From: Orobanche coerulescens
Taxonomy: Eukaryota; Streptophyta; Magnoliopsida; Lamiales; Orobanchaceae
Direction of reading: 5' to 3'
Assembly: GCA_033398695.1 (NCBI GenBank)
Contig: CM065803.1
Span: forward strand, 101,048,001-101,112,000
DNA length: 64,000 bases
In this document: in pieces, positions 12,136 through 22,123 of the stretch
Numbering within the stretch: position 1 is the first letter of the stretch
Layout of the letters: each line of letters starts with the position of its first letter
Notes under the pieces: model-generated
What the model was told of the DNA's origin: nothing
Seen by the model: only the letters and a program-made list of their open reading frames with translations
Databases searched by the model: none
Made by a program: the position numbers and the translations under genes

Positions 12136-12480
12136 CTCTAATTGAATCTTTACTCTAATTGAAGCTTCCATCAGTTTTGGGGTTTTAGGGCTTTGGGTGT
12201 TCTAATCGGTTTTAGGGATTTGATAGAGGTGTGAGGGATGAGTGAGAGCAATGAGTGAGAGAGAGACAGAGCGAGGTCGATGGAGAGAGGTGAGGTCTGA
12301 GGGAGAGATCGAGAGAGAGGTGAGGTCTGAGTGTTTTTGTGTAATAAAAGTTTATTTGGTGAGAGGGAGAGTGCTTTTGTGTATTTTGGTGGTAATTTTT
12401 AGCCCGCCCAGCCGAAAACTTAATCTCCCGCCTACAAATTTCGGCCAAGTTGACCAAAAGCATAATGTGTATTGTAACGC
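12136..12480 (-). promoter_or_regulatory. Gene-like 5' end: CT-rich leader, ATG and splice donor
   Basis: On the minus strand a CT-rich leader (about 12360-12212, many CTCTCTC runs) is followed by an ATG at 12171. Twelve codons (MEASIRVKIQLE) then lead to a GTAAAG donor at 12135. CT-rich leaders and short first exons are common in plant genes, so this may be a captured promoter and first exon that could drive the exons downstream. I cannot assign the 12 residues to a known protein. Confidence 0.45.
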
Positions 12481-12620
12481 TTTTTCAAAAGTATTGCAAT
12501 TGTAAAAATGATTCTTCCGCCTGCAACAGTTTTTTCTTTTATACAACACTTTTCAAAATTATTGCAATAGATTAGCGAGTTTCGTGTCTATAGCAACACT
12601 TTATGCAACACAAATGTATT
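12460..12620. repeat. Right subterminal repeat region of the Pack-CACTA
   Basis: Copies of GCAACAC, GTATTGCAAT, ATTGCAATAG and ATACAACAC mirror those at the left end, next to the terminal inverted repeat. Confidence 0.7.
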
Positions 12621-12656
12621 TTGGGCTTGCAATAGGTCATATATGGTGTAGTGACC

Positions 12657-13110
12657 TTTGCAAATATATTCACCGTTTCTTCTTCTAATAATAGCATCAT
12701 CATCGAAAAACACTGAATAACCATCACATTTTAATTTAGAAACCGAAATTAAATTCATTCTAAAATATGGTACTAATAATACATTATTGAGGACTAATAA
12801 TTTATCATTAATCTTCGACTGCACGACTCCACTGCAACAGTCATAAGCCTGGAATAATCGCCCCAGTTGATGGTTATCTCTCCTGCACTAAGCTACTTGG
12901 TTACCTGAAAAAACCATGCGAGTCAAATCAAACATGATCAGTGGAGCCTGAATCAACTATCCACGACGTGGAAGAACACGATGTCAAACATGTTTTGACT
13001 ACTAGTGCACGAGATATACGTTTCTTAAGAGCAGGTCAGTCCGCTTTAAAATATCATTTCTGACCGCCCTTGTAGCACTTTCCCTTTGGCTTTTTGTTCG
13101 CCTCAGGCTG
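12657..13110 (-). pseudogene. pol: Copia element 1 zinc knuckle, protease and pre-integrase region
   Basis: Reading leftward from gag, the frame shows a damaged CCHC knuckle (GKCYKGGQK near 13060). A protease start (WIVDSGSTDH near 12960) is followed by the typical post-protease text NNVLLVPYFRMNLISVSKL at 12800-12730 and GEYICKG just before the CACTA insertion. The frame resumes beyond the CACTA at 6820. Several stops interrupt it. Confidence 0.85.
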
Positions 13111-13148
13111 AGGAGCCTTTACCTTGAGAGTTTCCACTTGCTTCTAGC

Positions 13149-13817
13149 CTACTTGTTTCTCCTTCTTCCCCCACTTGGTTTAGAAGTCGAAACACTAGTA
13201 GCCGCAAGACCTTGATACTCTTGCCTGAAGAGACCTTCTGTAGCTTGAAGCTCTGTTAGCAATTCCGCCAAGGTATACTCCCTACGATTCATATTGTAGT
13301 TCAGGCGGAACTGCTCAAAGCTCCTAGGTAAGCTGCCTAGGATGATATCGACCTGCGTTTCCGCATAGATAGTTGCCCCTAACATATCAAGTTCATTTAG
13401 ATGAGAAATCATCTTTAGAACATGATCCCTTACCGGGGTTCCTTCAGGCATTTGGGTCTTCATCAAGTCCCTCATAGCATTTTGCCTAGCCGCCCGGTTT
13501 TGATGACCAAGCATCTCGCCGAGATTTTTCATCATTTCTGTGGCCGTGCCCATACTCTGATGTTGAAGCTACAATACATTTGCAAAAGAAGCCAAGATGT
13601 AACAGTGAGCCATCTCATCAGATTTCTTCCATCTATGGAATTCTTTCACCTCATCGAGTGTTGAATGCGCATCTGGCTCCAATTGGCACTCCTCAGTTAG
13701 AGCAAATTTGTGTTCTCCAGTAGTCAGGAAAATATTAAGATTTCATTTCCAATCAGCAAAGTTAGTGCCATCTAGTTTATTTTCTTTGAAAATTACAACA
13801 AGTGGATTGAAATACAT
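13149..13817 (-). pseudogene. gag: Copia element 1 gag
   Basis: The ATG at 13817 opens a UBN2-type copia Gag: FKENKLDGTNFADWK near the start, WKKSDEMAHCYILAS in the middle, then the 134-codon open stretch 13553-13149 with HVLKMISHLNELDMLG and ILGSLPRSFEQFRLNYNM. Gag forms the particle that packages element RNA. Stops after the first 22 codons and near 13573 break it. The zinc knuckle follows on the same strand. Confidence 0.88.
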
Positions 13818-15194
13818 CTGAGATAAAAATTAAGAGCATTCATCACATAATGCATAGCAAAATATATTGAAAAACTTCAAAACACAATATTTATGCTAGC
13901 AACCAACACCTTGAAAAACCCGCATATGCAAGCCATGATCGCGTGGACATTTACACACACATTTTTCAAGTAGAGTTTTACGTCTTTAATTTTACTATCT
14001 AGTCAATTTACGTTATGACAAGTAAAATTAATTGTTGGTTCCTCTTGACCATGTATTAATTAACATAGATTCCAATATGGAGCTTATTAATTAACACACC
14101 TAAGTGAACACCATAATTTAACATCCTTAAAATATTATCTTTTAAATAATAGTCCTACAGATGGAGAGGTCCTATCATAAAAAATAATATTTACCTTATG
14201 TTATCATTTGAAATTTCAAACCAGTGAACCAATAATTAACACATACGATATAGAGGAAGACCCTAATGTCAACGCGCATGCTAATTACTTCACAATTTAA
14301 ATTAATTATGGAGGTCAATTTGATTTTATTTAAAATAAATCAGTTTAATCACTTAGTTATTTTAGCTTTAAGGTTTTTAATTTTCTCGTCCTAACATGCA
14401 AGAAACATATCACGCATACATCCATACATGTCATACATCCAAAACAATAAAAACCAACAATAAAATAAATTATATAATTAAATTCAATTATCATGGCTTT
14501 TATTCCTCGTTTTGAATAACAAGAAAATCTTCGGCTCGAAATCTCCCACTGCTTCAAGCATCTCGTCACCTCTTCCCGGTTGACCCACAAAATTTCCAAA
14601 TTTGGAAACTTTCTTTCTCATGCAAAATTAATTGCACAAGAAAATTCCAAATTTAAATATTGTGCACCAACGGACGCAACGAACGGAACGAACAGGACCA
14701 TACACCAGGTCTTACCCAACCCGGACAGCCCGAACCGCTGCATAACCTGACCCGACCAGTGGCATGACCCGCGCCCTGGACCGCATGCCCTGGGCCGGAC
14801 CCGATCGACAGCTTCTTGGTCCCAATCGGTTCGTCCGATTTGGACTCCTTTTTCGGCTGGACTTCTTTTCCCTTCGTAATTTGTGTACTCCAACTCAATT
14901 ACAATTTTACACGAAATAAAATACATCGAATTTACTACAAAATTACAAGGAAAAATAAAATCTTATTCTACCTGTGGATTTTCTCATGGAAAAAACTTAT
15001 ACATGCCTCAAAACCGGGCCAAATTACAAAAAACGAGTAAAAATAAAATTACAAATCATATAGCCATGATAATTGGATCATATTCACCTATAAGACAATT
15101 CTAGCAAAAATATTCCAAAGATCATAATATATGAAAATTTTCAATTGCTAGCAATTAATCACAAACTTAATTAAATTGAACGGAAACTAAAGAC
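13818..15194 (-). other. Untranslated leader of copia element 1
   Basis: Between primer site and gag lie about 1.4 kb without a coding signature. Most is AT-rich. A GC-rich block at about 14665-14870 is made of short GACCCG/GGCCGG words and could be structured in the RNA. Open frames over this block are short and not conserved with any family I know. Confidence 0.5.
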
Positions 15195-15208
15195 CGTCTA
15201 CGATACCA
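15195..15208 (-). promoter_or_regulatory. Primer-binding site of copia element 1
   Basis: On the minus strand TGGTATCGTAGACG begins 2 bases after the LTR end. TGGTATC is the start of the complement of the initiator-Met tRNA 3' end. The match after seven bases is poor, consistent with decay. Confidence 0.65.
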
Positions 15209-15210
15209 AT

Positions 15211-16073
15211 TGTTGGAAATAAAATGCAGTGGAATCGTCGGGTTTAGATTTACTAAAATCGGCCCTTATGAACCGGATCTATATAGGCTCGTCAAATAGT
15301 TAATTAACAAATTAATAAATAATTCAAATGAACAAAATTAATCTACGCGTCTAACTATGATAACTCATGGTATTCTTTCTAGATCTAAGAGATCTAAGAA
15401 TACGTTACCTTTGAAGCAAAGTCTTCGAATTCTTACCCGATCTCCTTGTATTTCTACCTTCAGATCTTCTAGAGTATGATCCCGCCGATATCCGGATGTC
15501 GTGTGGGCAACAATCTATCGGACTTCCTTGAACAATAACTGGATCGGCCGAACCACCTCCCAAGTAAATTACCTCATGATTTTTCTCTCTATTTTTCTTG
15601 AATATATTGATATTTTACAAAAATATTGTGTTGATCCGATTATGGAATCGAAGACACAAGTCAAGATCCACAATCAAGCACAAAGCAGAAAAATCAAAAT
15701 TTCTTGGACTGTTAAGAGAGCAATTCGGGCCGATCCGTTATGTCTTATTTATAGGTGTTAGGAAATACTCTAGGGATCTTAAGGAAGATTAGGGAAAGAC
15801 TCCTAATGGACCTCAAATTTCCATATTAGGACTTTCCTAATATATTGAGTCTATAAATATCAACTCAGTCCACTAAAGAGTTAATATTACACTTCCTACC
15901 TAAATCCCAATTTATGAAATCGGCCTCCTTATTTAAATATATTATTCCCGTGTTTAAGATAATCGAACGTCCATTAATTAATTTAAACTACTGACAACTT
16001 TAATTAATTAATATCTTATCCAAGAGTAGTACCACTCGAACCTTATTATTATATTGGAATTAAATCCACCTGC
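15211..16073 (-). repeat. 5' LTR of copia element 1, internal-side part
   Basis: Starts TGTTGGAAAT on the plus strand next to the primer site. A TATA box on the minus strand lies at 15746-15754 (CTATAAATA). The LTR is interrupted at 16073/16074 by a solo gypsy LTR and continues at 26342. The two parts add to about 1.5 kb. Confidence 0.8.
15746..15754 (-). promoter_or_regulatory. TATA box of the copia element 1 LTR
   Basis: CTATAAATA on the minus strand, inside the LTR and upstream of the primer site. Confidence 0.55.
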
Positions 16074-17843
16074 TGTAAGACCCCGAGATATTCGGAATAA
16101 TTACAACGCCGTAAATCCTTTATATAAGAATTTACACGGCTAATTTAAAGAAAAGTAGAAATAATACAGAAGTACCATTAACATTTAGATTACAAAACCA
16201 GTTGGAACAGTTCAAATAAGTCCATTATTACAACCACCTCGAAAACATCACGAGGCACACGTACTCGAGTACTGAAAATAACCCAGAAATACAAGATAGC
16301 AACAATTAACATCACTGAGCCCCTTCATCGTCATGTCGGAACTGTGGCTGCTTCCACGCTCCTCGACTACCTGAACATCAAAACAAATGTCCACCCCCGA
16401 AGGGGTTAGCAAAACGATGCTAGTACAAGTATCATATTACATAAATCGATTATGCAATAACTATGCATCATAAAACATACAAAACGGACTTCCGTCACCG
16501 GAATCTAACGATGCGAATCCTCACGATTCCATCAACACAATACAGGGTAATCCAACGATCCAGCACCCTCAGTATAGATCCCCATGATGATCCCGTCGGA
16601 CCAACGCATGGTGGAAAACCCATCCAAGGATCCAGCGCGCTCAGCATATATCCCCATGATGATCCCGTCGGACCAACGCATGGTGGACATCCGATCCAAC
16701 GCCCTCAGCATAGATCACTTGATCTCTCCGGATCATACATAAATACAAATCATGCATATACATATGCAAAAATCGATATGTCCATCATGATGAACAATCA
16801 AGAAATCAATCACGAATACCATAACAATTCAAAAGAACTAATCTCACCAACAACAAGAATAAACGTATACATGATCAACATTCCAATATTAACAAGTTTC
16901 TAATCCGATACTTGCCTCAAAGATGGCAAGAACTAATCACTCCAATGATCTCAACACACTCGAAGGCCGCCTCCTTCGATCAATCGTTCGCAATGCTTGG
17001 CCCTCTAAACAAACAGGAAAAATAACGACAACTCATAACAAGTTAAACGTATGAACAACTAATGTCTACTACCGCCGGTTTAACACTCTCAACTAGCCGG
17101 CTCACAGTTGAACTCACCCGACGAACGTTCGGTCGAGCTAGAGTCACTCAAATCACCGTAAATTCGCACTTCGATTTCTGATTATCGATGTCATTACCAG
17201 GTTTTGTTATATAACACCTTCAATCCGAGTTCAAGGTTAATTCGTCTCTACACTTCGTTTTTCTACAAGCTGCCTTCTTTGCCAAAGTTTTCCGTTCAAA
17301 GTAATAGTCACCCATCAACACTCTACGTTCGAATCATCAACATGAAGATAAACATACCCAGTAATCATTACGAGTTGTGAATTACGTTGAAGGTCACCTC
17401 ATACTATCCGAGGATTATTTCTTAGTGACCACTCTAAGAATTCATCTCTTTGCTAAAGATCTCATTATAGGTAATGATAATAACAATACACCGACATACA
17501 ATTGATTCGGAAAAGACAACCTAAAATATAAAACGACCTCAGAAATCAGATTCTTAATTTCAACTCAATAAGGTTCGGTTATGATCTTCTTACTCAAAGG
17601 AGTTATAATATGATTACTTCAAGTTTATAAGGTATGGTGTTCAACCTAATGAGTTATCCACAACCTTGATAATTCCAGGAGAAAGGTCATAATCCGAATA
17701 AGAACACGAATTCTAAGCTCGGGCAGCAACATATACCTTATATGGAAAGAAAAGACGAAAACTATTGATGAACTCAATGTTGGACGCTTGAACACCAATC
17801 CTCAAAGCTCCTCGCCTTCAATGATGTGTTAGGAGACTGTTAT
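16074..17843 (-). repeat. Solo gypsy LTR, downstream part (left of CACTA 2)
   Basis: On the minus strand this ends with CTCGGGGTCTTACA, close to the end of the LTR at 3399. The other part is 25652-26340. Together they make about 2.46 kb after removal of CACTA element 2. CCTGC precedes it (16069-16073) and recurs one base beyond the far end (26342-26346), a near-perfect 5-bp target duplication. It is a solo LTR, since no internal region exists. The 146-codon open frame at 16463-16903 is only LTR sequence. Confidence 0.85.
16556..16715 (-). repeat. Tandem repeats of about 64-73 bp in the solo LTR
   Basis: Copies begin near 16556, 16629 and 16693. Each of the first two carries CCCGTCGGACCAACGCATGG, the reverse complement of a TCCGACGGG core. 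They sit in the same R/U5 position as the repeats in the other gypsy LTRs. Confidence 0.75.
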
Positions 17844-17864
17844 CACTACCAAAAATCAGACTTT

Positions 17865-18330
17865 AGCCGACGACCTAAAGTGGTCGGCTAAACCCCAAAG
17901 TCGTCGGCTAATCATGCCAGCCGTCGGCTAAAAAACCGTCGGCCGATATTCGTCGGCCAAGGTTTAGCCGACGACTTTTGTGCAGTCGTCGGCTAAAGTT
18001 CCAAAATTAGCCGACCACTACTACACGGTCGTCGGCTAAACCTGTTGGAAAAAAAAACATTTTAGCCGACGACCTTAACGAGACGGTCGGCTAAAATCGT
18101 TTTTTTTTAAAAAAAATAGAGTTTAGCCGACGACCGTCTTAATGTCGTCGGCTAAAACCATTTTTTAAAAAAAAATTAAATTATTTTAGCCGACGACCGT
18201 CTTATAGGTCGTCGGCTAAAACCCTTTTTTAAAAAAATAAATTACTTTAGCCGACGTAGTCTTATAGGTCGTCGGCTAAAACCCTTTACTTTAGCCGACG
18301 ACCGTCTTATATGTCGTCGGCTAAAACCCT
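17865..18330. repeat. Left subterminal array of CACTA element 2
   Basis: At least seven inverted pairs of TTTAGCCGACGAC and GTCGTCGGCTAAA, separated by 8-15 bp, alternate with poly-A/T stretches. Such motifs are the expected TNPA-binding sites, and each pair can form a hairpin. Confidence 0.88.
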
Positions 18331-18639
18331 TTTTTAAAGAAAATTTAATTGATTTTGAGATCCCAAAACTGTATTTTTGCACACGCAATTTTTATCTGAC
18401 AACTCTCATTATCAACAACAATCAACGCGCAACACATTCAACTAATACCATTAATAATATGCCCAACATTATATGCATCACAACGCACAACACGTTCAAG
18501 AACATTAATTTCATCAACATACTAGTAGCGTCAATAAAATCACTTACACAATTGTAACACAAATATAAATATACAAGAGTACTACAACAACACAACTACA
18601 ATCCACTACCAAAATCATCTAAATGCCGAAATGTAGTAG
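18331..18639. other. AT-rich gap inside CACTA element 2
   Basis: Between the subterminal array and the end of the TNPA-like gene. It probably holds the gene's 3' untranslated region and terminator. No specific signal was recognised. Confidence 0.4.
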
Positions 18640-20903
18640 TAGAAGGATTACCACCATCCCCTAGATCCTCGTCACGAGGTTTGTGAAGATGGGGTCTGCA
18701 TCAGAAGAGAGAAGGCGGTGGAGCAGTGCTGCGATCCGGCTGAGTAATGGTGCAGTCGGCGTCATCATATAGTCCATCATGGCTGCTTCTTTGTCTCTGA
18801 AACTCTCTAACCGCGACTCGGTCCTCTGCTCGCTCTCATGTAACCGCGTCGAGTCTTCCTTCCATTCTCGGCTCGGAGCTCCCTCTCCGCCCTCAGCTGC
18901 TCCTCGAGATAGGCGATCAGTGCATCCGTCATGAGGGCGCTGAAGCCGGGGGTATCTTTCAATACATGGTGACCCTCGGATCCCATCATCTTAGTGCGGT
19001 ACCGACTACCTCTAGGAGGGTAGACGGTACCCCACACCCTAGCGCGAACATAAGGATCGGCTGATCGATCCGTCCCAATGGCGAATCGAGGTCGGGTCTC
19101 CGCTAAGTCCGGATCTTGCTCCCGAGCAATCTCGGCAAGCATCCTCTGAGACTCCTCCCGCACACGCTCCTAAGTTAATATGAAAATAAATATTTGAATA
19201 TCAATAAAAGTATGATACAAAGGCATTTATTTTATTACTAAAATAAAATAAAAAAAGACTTACATGCTCCTCGGGACGGTTCGGAAATGCTTTCTGAGTC
19301 ACGTAGGCAAATGCGTAATCAGAAGAAATGGCCTCGTGCGCAACTCTGGCTAACGACCGGGAACCCAGACTGTGATGGTCAGTCAGCCCAGCACGATTGG
19401 TCGTGTTGGTCAAGCTAGTCGCCTTTAAAAAAATATTATTTAGAACCGAGTTTATATTTAGAATTCCAAAAAAATAAAAACTGAAATATTATTATTTTCT
19501 ATTAAATACTAGCATTTTTTTAATAAATAGAATACAATATTCAGATTTTTATTTTTATTAAAACAATTTATTTCCACTTTTGAATAAAAATTCCGATTTT
19601 TAATATTAATAATATTCGAATTTTAAAAATACATGAAGTTCCGATTTTTCTAATTTAAAAACCGGAACTTCAAGTATTTTATAGTCTGAAAACATTAATT
19701 TAAAAATGGAGTTTATATTTAGAATTCAAAAAATAAAATCAAAGAGGAAGAATGAAATGAGGGTATTTTAGTCATACCATGAACTCGGGTCGCGAAAATG
19801 GGCGCATAGCCACTTCCACTCGTACTCCGGAACTTGAATTCTTAGGATAGCCTCTCGGAGTATCACCCAGTACATCTGAACATGTGCATCTCATTTTTCC
19901 AAGATTTATACCTACAACACACGTTGCACAACATATATCATTCGTAAGAAAAAAATTACGCAAACAATGTAGATACAAAATAAATTAAAATGACTTACTT
20001 GGTAGATCGCACCTCGTCACACCAAGTACGTAGTAGAGAGTCGGGAATGACAAACCACACCTATGAACAACATAAATACGCAATAATTTAAAAACATCAC
20101 ATATTGCATTTTCAAGAACTACGTGTTGATTGAAAAACACTTATTAAATATTTATTAACTTACCGACATAGCATTATTCAAAGCATCCTTCACGCACTGC
20201 GGCACGTTATATGACGCCGCAGCGTCAGAAGACATCACCGGACGGCCGTGTCTGTCTAGAGGAATCTCATAACGGCCATGCTTACTTACGTACGAGTCGA
20301 GCGCCGGACCCTTTCCGGGCCACGAGTCTTCTTCTTTTTCTTCTCCTCCTCGACTACATTTTTCCCCTTCTCCTTCTCCCTCTCTATCTCCTCGTACAGT
20401 TTCGTCTTCGAAACCCGACAACTCCGCCAAAACATGTTGTCTGGCCAAGACTCGTAGACGTACGCCTCATCAGGGCTAATCAATCGAACGGGAACTCGGG
20501 CTCCCGTCTCATCGACCTCTGGAATAGTCGGAACCATCGGAGGCATGAATAGAGTCGGTGGCGGACCGTGGGGCACCGCGGACGAGGAACTCCGTACATC
20601 TCCTGATGTGTGAGGGATAGACGTGGGTCGGTGGATGGGAGGCATACGAGTCTCCGACTGCGAGGGGGTCGGTCGTGGTGTCTGAAAGGATAAACGCCGC
20701 GCTAGTGTAGCGGGCTCATCTATCGGCCTATAAAAATCGTCAGCGTTCATGCCGGTAGCTTCTAGTATCTGGTGTGCACGAACGCTGCTCTAAGATATGT
20801 ATAGTGTACCGGGATACGCCTTACTAGAGGCTGCGGAACTCCCAGAATCAGGAGTGGTCGACTTTGTCGACTTCTTCCCCAACGCTTTCTTTATTCTATC
20901 CAT
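18640..20903 (-). pseudogene. TNPA-like / Transposase_24 gene of CACTA element 2
   Basis: Five exons with good borders: 20903-20164, 20060-19999, 19911-19778, 19422-19264 and 19169 to about 18640. The N-terminal part is Ser/Pro-rich and then lysine-rich. Then come GRYEIPLDRHGRP and SDAAASYN, VWFVIPDSLLRTW, VPEYEWKWLCAHF, NRAGLTDHHSLGSRSLARV and the Glu/Arg-rich coiled C-terminus (DALIAYLEEQL). This order matches the second gene of plant CACTA elements, thought to bind subterminal repeats. A TAG at 20790-20792 and frameshifts near 20310 and 18875 make it a pseudogene in this reading. The ATG at 20903 was chosen as the first in frame with the conserved part. Confidence 0.8.
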
Positions 20904-21324
20904 AATCTAAACAAATAAATTAAATTCACAACTCAACACAACAGTAATTATCAATTCCATACCACGTTAATCTTTCGATTAACGCCAGCTATAAAATTCC
21001 TTTCTCCTCAAACAAATTCATCAAATATTTCTAAACAAATTCATCAAATAATCTAAACAAATTCATCAAATTCACAATTCAACACAACAGTAATTATCAA
21101 TGCCATACCACGTTAATCTTTCGATTAACACTGGCTATACAATCCCTCCCTCCTCAAATAAATTCATCAAATTCACAACTCATTAAACACAAAATATTGA
21201 AAATACTAAATTCATCAAAAATTGCATCACAACTCATTAAACAATTTATCTAATTCATCACATAATCTAAACAAATTCATCAAACAAATACAATAAATTC
21301 AACAAAAAAAAAAGACAAGGGTTA
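20904..21324. other. Gap upstream of the TNPA-like gene
   Basis: AT-rich DNA with repeated words TTCATCAAAT and AAACAAATTCATC about 40-130 bp apart (21005-21290), a loose tandem structure. It lies where a promoter or 5' untranslated region of the TNPA-like gene would be. Confidence 0.4.
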
Positions 21325-21590
21325 CCGCGGCCGGGCTGGCGGGCGACGGGCGGAGGGCGTCGGGCGGCGGGCGGGCGATGGGACCGGGGCTGGCGGGCGG
21401 GACGATCGACTGGGCCCAGGGCGGAGGGCGTCTGGCGGGCGATGGGACCGGGGCGGAGGGCGTCGGGTGGGCGGGCGGGACGATCGGCTGGGTGACGATC
21501 GGCGGGACGGGGGCTAGGTGACGGGCGGCTAGGTGACGGGCGGTTGGGGCTGGGTGACGATCGGCGGGCGACGGGCGAGGACTAAACCAG
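21325..21590. repeat. GC-rich low-complexity tract in CACTA element 2
   Basis: Irregular repeats of GGGCGGGCGATGGGACCGGG and related words give a block of very high GC in AT-rich surroundings. The minus-strand frame over it is Pro/Ala-rich and has no family signature. It may be the 5' region of the TNPA-like transcription unit or filler. Confidence 0.6.
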
Positions 21591-21639
21591 AAGAAGAAAA
21601 TAACAAAAGGGAGGTACGAGAAACGTATAAAAGGTGGGG

Positions 21640-21880
21640 GTTTAGCCGACGACAAGATCTACGTCGTCGGCTAAAGTTTTGTAAAAAAAAAATTACACTT
21701 TAGCCGACGACATATAAGACGGTCGTCGGCTAAACCCAGCAATGACCCAACCGTGTTAGACAACACGGTCGGGCAGGCAAACAGTGTTTTCAATTTCTGG
21801 GCGGGTGCGACACGGGCCGTGTCGATGGACACGGTCGGGAGTTTAGCCGACGACCTTCTTATAAGTCGTCGGCTAAAGTT
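21640..21880. repeat. Internal copy of subterminal-type motifs in CACTA element 2
   Basis: Three inverted pairs of TTTAGCCGACGAC and GTCGTCGGCTAAA occur between the two genes, far from either end. Two further palindromes, CCGTGTTAGACAACACGG and GACACGGGCCGTGTC, lie between them. They abut the truncated end of TNP2. This suggests a relic of another element's end or an internal regulatory region. Confidence 0.8.
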
Positions 21881-21924
21881 TAATTTTTTTTTTTTAAAAA
21901 CATTGGTCGATCGTGTCAGGGGAA

Positions 21925-22082
21925 GGGGGCTCGAAGGTGCCCAAATACAACTTGATATGCGTAATACACTCCGACACAAGGTAAGATTCTGCAATGCATC
22001 CTTCTGGTGCAGACTTATTGGCCACGGAGTCTTTGTAATCACCGAGTTGCTTGTAATATTGTCATTGTGTTAAGAATCATAC

Positions 22083-22123
<41 letters not shown>

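Larger units (their letters stand above)
6821..12653. mobile_element. Non-autonomous Pack-CACTA inserted in copia pol
   Basis: The ends are inverted repeats beginning CACTACACCATATATGACCT, matching for about 32 bp at both termini. The 3-bp duplication ACC flanks it (6818-6820 and 12654-12656). Terminal CACTAC and a 3-bp duplication define the CACTA superfamily. Removing it rejoins the copia frame between protease and integrase. No TNP2-like transposase is visible inside. Instead it holds exon pieces of two host genes, all on the minus strand (transportin at 10428-11195, a HECT ligase at 7874-9066). Subterminal DNA is rich in GCAACAC and GTGTTGC words. It must have been moved by transposase supplied elsewhere. 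Confidence 0.93.

Noticed and set aside
16463..16903. 146-codon open frame with internal protein repeats
   Set aside because: It lies in a gypsy LTR and its repeats come from the LTR's tandem DNA repeats; no start context or family signal.
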